Below are positions 44,983-54,060 of a stretch of DNA of 64,000 nucleotides, in pieces. The position numbers and the translations under genes are program-made. Each line of letters starts with the position of its first letter. Positions within the stretch are counted from its first letter, which is position 1. The stretch comes from Clostridium isatidis (GTDB taxonomy: Bacteria; Bacillota; Clostridia; Clostridiales; Clostridiaceae), in assembly GCF_002285495.1 (NCBI RefSeq), contig NZ_CP016786.1:1502001-1566000 (forward strand), in the 5' to 3' direction. The notes under the pieces are model-generated. The model was not told the DNA's origin. It ran no database searches and worked only from the letters and a program-made list of their open reading frames with translations.

Positions 44983-45675
44983 ATGAAATATGAAATACTA
45001 ATATTTGATGCTGATGAAACATTATTTGATTTTAGAAAATCAGAAGAATATGCAATTAAAAATACTTTAATTGATTTTAATATAGAATATAAAAGAGAAG
45101 AACATCTAACAATATACAGAGACATAAATGATACTTTATGGAGAGAATATGAAAAAGGCAATATAACTCAAAAAGAATTAAAAATTAAAAGATTTAAAAT
45201 CTTATCAAACACATTAAATATTAAATTTGATGAAAATGAATTTGCAAAAGTATATATAAAATATTTGTCTAACTCTTCTTTTTTATATAAAAACAGCCTG
45301 CCTCTTGTAAAAGATCTACACATTGATTATAAACTCCTTATTATTACAAACGGGCTTAGCAATGTTCAAAATAATAGGATAAAAAAATCACCTATAGGCA
45401 AATATTTTGAAGATATCATTATTTCTGAAGAAGCAGGTTTTCAAAAACCTAATCCTCAAATCTTTGAATATGCATTAAGAAAATTTAATAAAACAGATAA
45501 AGATAAGATTTTAATGATCGGAGATAGTTTAACTTCAGACATTAAAGGTGGAATTAATTTTGGTATAGACACTTGTTGGTTTAATCCTAATAAACTAATT
45601 AATGAAACTGGCCTAAATCCTACTTATGAAATTTCTGATATAACCGAAGTTAAAAATATATTAAAAGAAGCTTAG
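44983..45675 (+). CDS. HAD hydrolase, YjjG-type nucleotidase
   Basis: Motif I is LIFDADETLFDFRKSE, motif II LLIITNGLS, then EEAGFQKPNPQIFEYAL and MIGDSLTSDIKGG, matching the YjjG/YfnB group, which dephosphorylates (non-canonical) pyrimidine nucleotides. I use the ATG at 44983 (MKYEILIFDADETLF); a TTG at 44962 overlaps the GGGAGG ribosome site. The stop codon lies inside the terminator stem. Confidence 0.9.
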   Translation: MKYEILIFDADETLFDFRKSEEYAIKNTLIDFNIEYKREEHLTIYRDINDTLWREYEKGNITQKELKIKRFKILSNTLNIKFDENEFAKVYIKYLSNSSFLYKNSLPLVKDLHIDYKLLIITNGLSNVQNNRIKKSPIGKYFEDIIISEEAGFQKPNPQIFEYALRKFNKTDKDKILMIGDSLTSDIKGGINFGIDTCWFNPNKLINETGLNPTYEISDITEVKNILKEA

Positions 45676-45694
45676 CTCACGCTAAGCTTCTTTT
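45663..45694. terminator. Terminator overlapping the end of the HAD gene
   Basis: AAAAGAAGCTTAGC, TCAC, GCTAAGCTTCTTTT: 14-bp stem, usable in both directions between convergent genes. Confidence 0.88.
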
Positions 45695-45723
45695 ATATTA
45701 TTGTATTTCAAATTAACTATTTT

Positions 45724-47676
45724 TTAATGATACACAACTTCTTCTTCCTTTTCTTGTTCTGTTTCTTCTATATCCACTGGTTTTTCAATTACATTAAGCG
45801 GTCTCATCATATCATAATCTTCATGCTCCAATATATGACAATGCCATACATAGTTACCTGTACGTTGATTAAAGCGTACAACAATTGATGTTACTTGCTT
45901 TCCAAAGGCTTGTGAAATATCTTTTCTACCTTTTTCATAATCCAAAGGCGGAGTTAAGCTTTCAAAATCAAATTTATAATTTCCTTCCGCGTCAAATAAA
46001 GCTTCATCAAAGGATTTTCTACCTAGTATTTCAAAATGAACTAAATGAAGATGAATTGGATGAGTAAAATCAAAGTGATTTACTAAATGCCAAATTTCAA
46101 CATCACCAAATTGCGGAGTTTCAGTAGCAGGATCATGCCATCTTTTATCATTTAGTAAATGCATTACCCTTCCATATTCATCTGTTGTACTATCTAAATG
46201 CAAAGTTCTTTGTTTAACTGCTAATAGAGGATTAACTTTTTTATATGGGTATAATTTTCTTGGAATAGAGCTAGTATCTTCATCTTTTAATGGAGCCTTA
46301 ACTCTAAATTCCATAACAAATTTCATATCTTCTCCTGCATCAATATTAGGAATTAAAGCATCATTTAATAAAGTTATTTTTTTATTTTTATATTTCGAAA
46401 AATCTATAATAAAATCTATTCTTTCACCAGGTTCTAAATCAAAACTATCAATTTTAATAGGCTTGTCCAATAATCCTAATTCAGTACCTATTTGAATAAA
46501 GCTTCCTCCATTACTTAATTTAAAAGTATAACCTCTAGTATTAGATGCGTTTAACATTATAAATCTATATTTACGTGGCTCAACATCAAAATAAGGCCAT
46601 AGGTTTCCATTTACTACTATAGTATTTCCAAAGAAAAAGGAAGCTGTTGATGGTTTAGGAAAATCAACTGGTGGTGTAGAATTATCTGGATAAAATAAAG
46701 AACCATCTTCATTAAAGGATTTATCTTGAATAATAAGAGGTATTTCATATTTTCCAGATGGTAAATTTAATTTTTTCTCTAATCTATCCCTTAAAAGATA
46801 CATACCTGCTAATCCAGCATAAACATTTAATCTTGTAATTCCCATAGCATGATCATGATACCACAAAGTTCCTGAATTTTGACTATTTGGGTATTCATAA
46901 ATTTTACGAGTAAAAGTCGGACCAACTTCCTTATAATTTCTAGTATACCAAGCCTCTGGATGACCATCACTATCATCTTTAACATTAGCCCCATGAAGAT
47001 GAACTACCGTTCTAACTTCTGGTAACTTTTCAAGACCATGAATACTTTTATCAACAGGCAAAAAGTGTTTATCAGGTAGATTGTTTATCCATTTAACTCT
47101 AATTGGGATACCTTTGTATGCTATAATTGTAGGTCCAAGATAACTTCCATTATATCCCCAAACTTTTGTTAAAGGAAATGCCCTATGAAATCTATGCTTT
47201 ATTTCTTCTGCCGCCATTTTATATAATGCTGGTCTTTTCTTTTCCTTATCATAAGGAATAACTGGTTTTGCAACCTTTGGTATTTTAAGCGGATCAACAA
47301 ACTTAGGAATAGTTGCTGAATCTGCTGGATTTACTTTAACATTTTTATCATCAACTTGCTCATCAGTTTCCTCTTCAAATTTTCCCATAAATTCTTTTTC
47401 TAGTTCTTCTAATTCTTCCAAAATACTTTTTTCTATATTCTTATCTTCTTCCTTAACTTTTTCTTTATTTTTAGCTCTTCTTTTATAGTTATTTTTACTT
47501 TTAACTTCATCTTTTACTCCATACTTTTCCATAAGTTTTTTTTCATATTCATCTATATAATCTGTTTCAAGCCCATCAGAAAAATCCTCTTTAGCATTAT
47601 CTATAATTTTATTTTGAATTATCTTCATAAACTTTTTTTCAAATTCATTGATTAGTTTATTATCGATTTTATCCAT
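45724..47676 (-). CDS. CotA-like multicopper oxidase with charged N-terminal extension
   Basis: Residues ~130-640 form three cupredoxin domains of a bacterial laccase, closest in look to spore-coat CotA. Copper ligands are seen in VVHLHGANV (H226, H228), WYHDHAMG (H274, H276), HPIHLHLVHFE and VWHCHILEHEDYDMM (type 1 Cys/His/Met). The first ~125 residues are an unusual charged extension in which one motif occurs three times: EFEKKFM (11-17), EYEKKLM (43-49) and ELEKEFM (91-97). No signal peptide is seen, so a spore-coat place is plausible. The reaction uses O2. Confidence 0.93.
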   Translation of the reverse strand: MDKIDNKLINEFEKKFMKIIQNKIIDNAKEDFSDGLETDYIDEYEKKLMEKYGVKDEVKSKNNYKRRAKNKEKVKEEDKNIEKSILEELEELEKEFMGKFEEETDEQVDDKNVKVNPADSATIPKFVDPLKIPKVAKPVIPYDKEKKRPALYKMAAEEIKHRFHRAFPLTKVWGYNGSYLGPTIIAYKGIPIRVKWINNLPDKHFLPVDKSIHGLEKLPEVRTVVHLHGANVKDDSDGHPEAWYTRNYKEVGPTFTRKIYEYPNSQNSGTLWYHDHAMGITRLNVYAGLAGMYLLRDRLEKKLNLPSGKYEIPLIIQDKSFNEDGSLFYPDNSTPPVDFPKPSTASFFFGNTIVVNGNLWPYFDVEPRKYRFIMLNASNTRGYTFKLSNGGSFIQIGTELGLLDKPIKIDSFDLEPGERIDFIIDFSKYKNKKITLLNDALIPNIDAGEDMKFVMEFRVKAPLKDEDTSSIPRKLYPYKKVNPLLAVKQRTLHLDSTTDEYGRVMHLLNDKRWHDPATETPQFGDVEIWHLVNHFDFTHPIHLHLVHFEILGRKSFDEALFDAEGNYKFDFESLTPPLDYEKGRKDISQAFGKQVTSIVVRFNQRTGNYVWHCHILEHEDYDMMRPLNVIEKPVDIEETEQEKEEEVVYH

Positions 47677-47760
47677 TGCTATCTAATCCTCCTTAGTTAG
47701 ATCATTTTATATTCTTTTGTGTACTATATTTTATGAATTATGTTAACTTTTGTGTATTAA

Positions 47761-48381
47761 TTATGAATTTTTAAGAATAATATTTTCAACAAGATATGAT
47801 ACAAAAATAATATTATTGCAACATTTATAAAACTGCTCATAAATATCCTTCCATATCATTAACTTAATCGGATCCTTTGTATAAATAAAAAGTTTTTTTA
47901 TAGTTAGTTTATACAAATTATCAGCTTCCTCTCTTGATTTATTAATTTTTGATATTAATACATGTAAATTCTGAGATTTTTTATATTTTCGTAATTCATC
48001 TATAACTTTTCTTAATTCATTAACATACTGAAAAATTATTGCTGCAAATTCTTCTGCTTCTTTTTTTATATAAGTTATATTAAACATAAAAATTCTTTCT
48101 AAAATGTACTTCATTGAATAAGTAATATTATTAATCGAAAAGGCTAATTGAATAATATCTTCTCTTTCAATAGGTGTAATAAACTCTTTATCTAGTTTAA
48201 TAAATATATCCTGCTTTTTTTCAGTTACTAATTTTGTGATTTTATTAATATTCTCTATATTTTTCTCTAGCTCCTTAACTTCAAAGTTTTCAAAAGTACT
48301 CTTAAGCAAATTCGATGCTTTAATTGAATATTCTATCAATTCAATTAAACTTTGAAAATAATCCTTTTCCTTTTGGATCAT
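47761..48381 (-). CDS. DUF47 / PhoU-like protein
   Basis: An all-helical protein of 206 residues with the DUF47 pattern (KLDKEFITPIEREDIIQLAF near residues 63-82, then SINNITYSMKYILERI). DUF47 proteins are PhoU relatives usually encoded with PiT phosphate transporters and thought to control them. Here the PiT gene lies 900 bases upstream on the same strand with one gene between. Confidence 0.85.
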   Translation of the reverse strand: MIQKEKDYFQSLIELIEYSIKASNLLKSTFENFEVKELEKNIENINKITKLVTEKKQDIFIKLDKEFITPIEREDIIQLAFSINNITYSMKYILERIFMFNITYIKKEAEEFAAIIFQYVNELRKVIDELRKYKKSQNLHVLISKINKSREEADNLYKLTIKKLFIYTKDPIKLMIWKDIYEQFYKCCNNIIFVSYLVENIILKNS

Positions 48382-48477
48382 GATTTATTAATCTACTCCC
48401 CTCATAATTACATCCTTTTAATCTACATATTATAACAGTATGAATTATTTTTATCTTTTACTACTAACTTTCAAAAA

Positions 48478-48506
48478 AAATAGGATTGTCATCAACAATC
48501 CTATTT
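48478..48506 (-). terminator. Terminator after repeat protein gene
   Basis: AAATAGGATTGT, loop, ACAATCCTATTT, followed on the minus strand by a T-run. Confidence 0.88.
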
Positions 48507-48533
48507 ATCAACTGATTTTTATTTTATATAGAA

Positions 48534-49193
48534 TTAATTCATATTATTTCTTGGTATTATTTTTTTAATAGCTTCAGCCTGTTCTTTAGTTATCACGCCT
48601 TCTTTAAGTAATTCCTCTAATATATCTTTATTATGTAAATTATTTTTTTCAATATATTCTTTTCTTTCTTTATCAGACATTCCTTTTAACTTTTTACAGT
48701 TTTCTCTTCTTTCTTTATGAGCTTCTTCTAACTTATTTAAAACTTTCTTCTTTTGCTCTTCATTTATTGTATTATTTTTTATTAAATCATCAAGCTTTTG
48801 ACTTATTTCATCTTTTTTATGGACAAAAATCTTATCGCCCATTCTATCTCTTATTTTTTCTGCCAGCTCTTCTGTAACAATGTTATTTTTAACCAATTCA
48901 TCAAATAATTTTTCATTTTTCGAATTATTTGTATTACTGTTTTTTGAATTACCTTTTAAATATGTAAGAATTTTATCAGCCTGTTCTTTAGTTATTATTT
49001 TTTCATTTATTAATTCATTTAATGTTTCTTCTAATACATCTCCATTTTTTACTTCATTTTCGATATATAAAGAAGCAAATTTTTTAATTTCATAGGCTGA
49101 AACTGGCTTTATATTAATGCTAGTCCCTAAAGAAAAGGCTGTTGACATCAGTGTAGCGCTAATTAATGCATAAACTTTTTTATTTCTTATCAT
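48534..49193 (-). CDS. Secreted helical-repeat protein (DUF2680-like)
   Basis: The 219-residue product has an N-terminal signal peptide (ALISATLMSTAFSLGTSINI). The mature part has four copies of a helix-loop-helix unit: LNELINEKIITKEQADKIL, FDELVKNNIVTEELAEKI, LDDLIKNNTINEEQKKKVL and LEELLKEGVITKEQAEAI. Such xxIITKEQADKI units are common in clostridial exported proteins (DUF2680-like) without known function. It is placed between PiT and the PhoU-like gene. GGAGG precedes the ATG. Confidence 0.75.
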   Translation of the reverse strand: MIRNKKVYALISATLMSTAFSLGTSINIKPVSAYEIKKFASLYIENEVKNGDVLEETLNELINEKIITKEQADKILTYLKGNSKNSNTNNSKNEKLFDELVKNNIVTEELAEKIRDRMGDKIFVHKKDEISQKLDDLIKNNTINEEQKKKVLNKLEEAHKERRENCKKLKGMSDKERKEYIEKNNLHNKDILEELLKEGVITKEQAEAIKKIIPRNNMN

Positions 49194-49263
49194 CTCATAA
49201 CCTCCTTCTTACTTTATACTTTCCTAATTCTAATTAATTATGTATATTCAGCAAGAAGGTTTT

Positions 49264-50316
49264 TTAAAAAATTATTACAAAAAATTTCACCATGAAATAA
49301 CCTATAAGGCCACATCCAGGGAAAGTAAGTATCCATGTCCAAAGCATTTCGTTAACAACAGACCAATTAACGGAGCTTAATCTCTTAGCAGCCCCTACAC
49401 CCATAATTGAAGTTGTCTTTGTGTGGGTAGTACTTACAGGTATTCCTGTTATTGAAGAAAAAAGAAGACATCCTGCTGCAGCTAGATCCGCAGAAAAACC
49501 TTGATATTGTTTTAATTTAACCATATCCATTCCAACAGCTTTAATAATTTTATATCCTCCAATAGAGGTTCCTAACCCCATAACTAATGAACAAAGAAGC
49601 ATGAGCCAGGTTGGAATAATAAAACTTTCAACAGATGCTTGTCCGTGTGCTAAAAAGATTCCCAGCATAAATACTCCCATAAACTTTTGACCATCCTGGG
49701 CGCCATGCATAAAAGCCATTGCTGATCCTCCAAAAATTTGGGCACTTTTGAAAAATCCGTTAGTTTTTCTTCTATCAAATCCTCGAAAAATATGTTCAAC
49801 TAATTTTACAGTTATCCAGCCCATAGAAAAGCCTAAAACAGTAGAAAGAAGTAAACCATATATTACTTTAACCCATTCTTCAATATTTATACCTCTAATC
49901 CCACCTTGAAGCGCAATAGCCGCCCCTGATAATCCTGCAATTAAGGCATGACTTTCACTTGTAGGAATTCCAAAATACCAGGCAGTTGTTGCCCAAACTA
50001 CTATTGCAAATAATGCCGCACATAAAGCAACAAGCGCATTATGCGAGTCTCCCCTAAAATCAACCATATTATAGATAGTTTGCGCTACATTAGCATTAAT
50101 TGAAGTCATAAAAAAAACGCCAACAAAATTAAAAATTGCTGCCATAAATATAGCAGAAGCTGGCTTCATTGCCCTAGTTGAAACACAGGTAGCAATAGCA
50201 TTGGGAGCATCTGTCCAACCATTAACTAAAATTACACCTAAAGTAAGAAGTACAGTAATTAATAATGGAGGTTTATCTAGCAACTGACTTATAAATTCAT
50301 CGAAGGAAATAGTCAT
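49264..50316 (-). CDS. pit: PiT-family inorganic phosphate transporter
   Basis: The 350-residue membrane protein has the two inverted PiT signatures: GWTDAPNAIATCVSTRAM near the N-terminus and MAFMHGAQDGQKFMGV in the middle, plus IPVSTTHTKTTSIMGVG. It takes up phosphate with a cation. It is probably controlled by the DUF47 protein encoded downstream. AAAGGTG precedes the ATG. Confidence 0.94.
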   Translation of the reverse strand: MTISFDEFISQLLDKPPLLITVLLTLGVILVNGWTDAPNAIATCVSTRAMKPASAIFMAAIFNFVGVFFMTSINANVAQTIYNMVDFRGDSHNALVALCAALFAIVVWATTAWYFGIPTSESHALIAGLSGAAIALQGGIRGINIEEWVKVIYGLLLSTVLGFSMGWITVKLVEHIFRGFDRRKTNGFFKSAQIFGGSAMAFMHGAQDGQKFMGVFMLGIFLAHGQASVESFIIPTWLMLLCSLVMGLGTSIGGYKIIKAVGMDMVKLKQYQGFSADLAAAGCLLFSSITGIPVSTTHTKTTSIMGVGAAKRLSSVNWSVVNEMLWTWILTFPGCGLIGYFMVKFFVIIF

Positions 50317-50496
50317 TTATATCACCTTTCATAATGATTATAATTATATTTACTATCTTCCTCCATAAATAATACCTTAATATTATTAATTTATAATTCA
50401 AAATAATCATTTAATATAACCTTAATAAAATAATCTAAAATAATTATAATAAATAATATAGTGATTAATTACACAAGAAAGTGAGTTTGATAGAAA

Positions 50497-51039
50497 TTGA
50501 GAGTTTTTATAGCAATAGAATTTCAAGATAAAATAAAAGATTACTTAAAGGAAATTCAAGATCTTACAAAAGCTAAAAGTGAAAAAGGCAATTTTACAAT
50601 TAAGGATAATTTCCATCTAACCCTTAAATTTATTGGAGAAGTTGATTTAACACTAATTGAAAAGATTAAAGAAGCCATTGATAAAGCCGTAATAGGTCAT
50701 AATAATTTTAAATTGTATTTTAATAAAATAGGTAAATTTCCTAGAGGAAGCAAGTCAATACTTTGGGTAGGATTAAAAATAGAAAAGGAACTATATTTAC
50801 TTTATGATAAAATTGAAAATGAACTTGAAAAGATAAATATAAAAAAAGAGGAAAGAAAATTCACTCCCCATATTACCATTGGAAGAGAAGTAGTACTTAA
50901 AGAAAACTTTAATAATTTCTTGAAAGAGATTGAACTAAAAAAACTACCAATCTTAGTAGATAAAGTTTCTCTCATGGAAAGTACTAGAGTAAATGGAGAG
51001 TTAAAATATATTCCTCTTTATGTGAAAAACTTTAAATAA
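50497..51039 (+). CDS. thpR: RNA 2',3'-cyclic phosphodiesterase (2H family, ThpR/LigT)
   Basis: Both 2H motifs are present: FHLTLKFIG (about residues 44-52) and FTPHITIGR (about 124-132), with the usual 180-residue length. The family opens 2',3'-cyclic phosphates on RNA ends. The start is TTG at 50497 with a weak AAAGTGAG site. The gene stands alone, convergent with uvsE. Confidence 0.93.
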   Translation: MRVFIAIEFQDKIKDYLKEIQDLTKAKSEKGNFTIKDNFHLTLKFIGEVDLTLIEKIKEAIDKAVIGHNNFKLYFNKIGKFPRGSKSILWVGLKIEKELYLLYDKIENELEKINIKKEERKFTPHITIGREVVLKENFNNFLKEIELKKLPILVDKVSLMESTRVNGELKYIPLYVKNFK

Positions 51040-51046
51040 ATTTATT

Positions 51047-52024
51047 TTATTCTACAATGAAGGTGGTTTCATCCTCCCAGTGATATTGAGGCTTTATTTC
51101 CTTAATATCATTAGCAAGTTTAAATAAAGCCACATCTTTTTCCTTACATTCCAACATAATATCTACATCTTTATGGAATTTCTTTAGAATTTCTATAAAA
51201 AAAATAAAATCATAGGGATTTATAAAATCTGCATGTTTTCTATCTACTCTTCCTTCTAAATTATCATTTTTGGGTGATGAAAAATGCATTTTAGGAGGAA
51301 GAGTTTCATTTCTCCAAGTATTTAATATATCTTCTAACATATCTTCGATATTTTCTCCATTATTATTGCAATTATGATGATGAATATCTAAAACCATCGG
51401 TATATTTAAGCTTTTACATAAATCTAAAGTTTCCTTTGCAGTATAAGTTTTATCATCATTCTCTAAAATTAATCTCTCCTTAATTTTTTTAGGAAATTTG
51501 TTGAAATTACTTGCAAATCTTTCTAAGGCAGCCTCCTTCCCACCTGTAGCACCTCCCACATGAAGAACCATTTTTCCTTCTTTATAAGCCATATCTTCAA
51601 ACCATTCTTCTTGTCTTGCTAAGTTAATTAGAGTATTTTCTACTACCTTCGGATTATTACTATTAATAACATTAAATTCATCTGGATGAGTATCTACTCT
51701 CATATCTGCATCCTTAATGAGCTTACCTATATATTCAAAATCCTTTTTAAATAATTCCCTGTGCCCCCAATATCCTACATCTGGGTGAGTTACTAGAGGC
51801 ATTAGGGCAGAAGTTATTCTATAAAAATGTATATTATTTTTAATATTATATCTTAATATTTCTTCTAAAGCTTTTAAATTTGATAACCCCACCACTTGTA
51901 ATTTTTCTAACTTTTTTTCTTCAGATAATATCTTATTATAATTAGCAAAAGTTACTGTACTAGAACTCGTAATCTTTTTTCCTAATACATTTGAAATTGC
52001 CACGTATCCAAGTCTTACTCTCAT
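51047..52024 (-). CDS. uvsE: UV damage endonuclease
   Basis: The TIM-barrel UvsE/UVDE enzyme nicks DNA next to UV photoproducts. Seen are RVRLGYVAISNVLG at the start, MRVDTHPDEFNVINS, LVLHVGGATGGKE-like MVLHVGGATGGKEAALERF, ENDDKTYTAKETLDLCK and VLDIHHHNCNNNG, supplying the metal-binding His/Glu/Asp. The ATG at 52024 has AGGAGAACAGTT before it; the longer frame to 52102 has no ribosome site. Confidence 0.94.
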   Translation of the reverse strand: MRVRLGYVAISNVLGKKITSSSTVTFANYNKILSEEKKLEKLQVVGLSNLKALEEILRYNIKNNIHFYRITSALMPLVTHPDVGYWGHRELFKKDFEYIGKLIKDADMRVDTHPDEFNVINSNNPKVVENTLINLARQEEWFEDMAYKEGKMVLHVGGATGGKEAALERFASNFNKFPKKIKERLILENDDKTYTAKETLDLCKSLNIPMVLDIHHHNCNNNGENIEDMLEDILNTWRNETLPPKMHFSSPKNDNLEGRVDRKHADFINPYDFIFFIEILKKFHKDVDIMLECKEKDVALFKLANDIKEIKPQYHWEDETTFIVE

Positions 52025-52179
52025 AACTGTTCTCCTATCTTTTACTTTTATAAAGATAGTATGTCCATCTAATTTAGGAATAAACATGAAAATTTTCTCC
52101 ACAAATCATTAGTTAAATTTATCAAATGTAATGAAAGTATTGGTTCTTGTAATTTACCTATACTAAGAACTAATAAAGA

Positions 52180-52220
52180 AAGGAAGCTATAAAAGGACAT
52201 ATCACTTTTATAGCTTCCTT
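52180..52220 (-). terminator. Terminator after sstT
   Basis: AAGGAAGCTATAAAAG and CTTTTATAGCTTCCTT, 16-bp perfect stem. Confidence 0.88.
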
Positions 52221-52239
52221 ATATAATTACTTATTATAA

Positions 52240-53481
52240 TTAAGCAATGCTTTCATTAACTTTTAATTTTTCTCCAGCTTTTTTTCTATTTGTGAATTCA
52301 GCAACTGCAGTAAATAAAACATCAGTGGAAGAATTTATTGCAGTTTCGCAGGAATCTTGTACAACTCCTATTATAAATCCTACTCCAACTACCTGCATAG
52401 CAATATCATTTGGTATTCCAAACAAGCTGCATGCTAATGGTATTAATAGTAAAGATCCCCCAGATACTCCTGAAGCTCCACAAGCTGATGCTGTAGCTAA
52501 TACGCTTAAAATAAATGCTGTTGGTAAATCAACACTAATTCCTAAGGTATTTGCTGCCGCTAAAGCTAAAACCGAAATTGTAATAGATGCCCCAGCCATA
52601 TTAACAGTCGCTCCTAATGGAATTGATACAGAATAAGTATCCTTATTTAAGCCAAGTCTTTTACATAGTTCCATATTTACAGGAATATTAGCAGCTGAAC
52701 TACGTGTAAAGAATGCTGTAATTCCACTTTCTCTTAAACATTTTAAAACTAGTGGATATGGATTTTCTTTTAAAAATAAGAATACAATAATTGGATTAAT
52801 AACTAATGCTAAAAACGCCATAGCTCCAACTAAAACAGCAAGTAATTTTCCGTAACTTGCAAAAGCTTCTAAGCCATTTGTTGCTATTGCATCAAAAACA
52901 AGTCCCATAATTCCTAACGGCGCAAAATTAATTACCCATTGCACAATCTTAGATAAGGCATCAGCTACATTGCTTATCATTGTTTTTGATGTTTCACTTG
53001 CATTTCTTAAAGCTATTCCAAGCAAAATTGCCCAAGATAATATCCCTATATAATTAGCATTTATTAAAGCATTTACTGGATTATCTACAATATTCATTAA
53101 TAATGCTTTTATGACTTCTATAATTCCTCCCGGAGCTGTTAGATTTTCTGTTCCAGTTGTTAATGTTAATTTAACTGGAAAAAGAAAACTTGCAGTTACT
53201 CCTGATAATCCTCCCATAAATGTTCCAATAATATAAAGTATAACAATTGACTTCATATTTGATTTTTGTCCCTTTTTTTGCTGACAAATAGCGGAAGTTA
53301 CTAAGAAAAGTACTAGAACTGGCGCAACTGCCTTTAATGCACCAACAAATAAAGAACCAAGAATTACAACAGCCTTTGCCTGTTCAGGAACAGTTATTGC
53401 TAGAAGTACTCCAATAATTAAGCCTACTATAATTTTTTTTACTAAGCTAATTTTGTTTAATTTAATAATTAAATCTTTCAT
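52240..53481 (-). CDS. sstT: Serine/threonine:sodium symporter
   Basis: The 413-residue member of the dicarboxylate/amino acid:cation symporter family matches SstT: FFTRSSAANIPVNMELCKRL, then SIPLGATVNMAGASITISVL, and VSGGSLLLIPLACSLFGI. It imports serine and threonine with sodium. Single-gene unit with GGGGG before the ATG. Confidence 0.93.
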   Translation of the reverse strand: MKDLIIKLNKISLVKKIIVGLIIGVLLAITVPEQAKAVVILGSLFVGALKAVAPVLVLFLVTSAICQQKKGQKSNMKSIVILYIIGTFMGGLSGVTASFLFPVKLTLTTGTENLTAPGGIIEVIKALLMNIVDNPVNALINANYIGILSWAILLGIALRNASETSKTMISNVADALSKIVQWVINFAPLGIMGLVFDAIATNGLEAFASYGKLLAVLVGAMAFLALVINPIIVFLFLKENPYPLVLKCLRESGITAFFTRSSAANIPVNMELCKRLGLNKDTYSVSIPLGATVNMAGASITISVLALAAANTLGISVDLPTAFILSVLATASACGASGVSGGSLLLIPLACSLFGIPNDIAMQVVGVGFIIGVVQDSCETAINSSTDVLFTAVAEFTNRKKAGEKLKVNESIA

Positions 53482-54060
53482 TTTTTTGCCCCCTTATTTT
53501 TGTCTTACAAATATTATTAGTTCTACATCATTAAATATGTGCCTGCCCCAATTTAACACTTTATTAGGATGATGTATGATTTAAGATAGTTTATCATAAA
53601 ATCGCGAAAATTGGAATCAGGAATTAAGAATTTATTAAATTTTGTACTATTGTAAAAATTCACCTCTTAGAAAATGTTTACTAATATTAAATTATTAATT
53701 ATTAAGATTTATATGTATCATTTATTATAAAAAAAGACTGTTGAGAATTCAACTGTCTTTTTTATTAATTTGTAAGACTTCGACTTAGATTACAAATTAA
53801 ATTACTATCACTAAAACTATCAAGTGGAAAAAACAATCTATAACCTATGCTTTATTCAATAAGCAGATATAAAATAGTAAAATATTATATAAAAAACAAG
53901 TTATCTAAAATTTGACATACTTTTTTTTAAAATAATAAGTTTTCAATGTTTTTTTGTACATAATTTATTCACATTTTTGTTTTATAATATTAATTATTAA
54001 AAAATAACTATTATTAAATATTTTAAAATTAATTATAAAAAATAAAGGTGGTAATATTTT
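53482..54060. other. 579-base gap with an orphan terminator
   Basis: No frame with a ribosome site is visible. An imperfect hairpin with A/T-runs at 53731-53763 (AAAAAGACTGTTGA, loop, TTCAACTGTCTTTTTT) has no gene before it on either strand, so it might end a small RNA. The ABC promoter lies near 53965-53990 (TATAAT followed by AAAGGTGG before the ATG). Confidence 0.4.
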
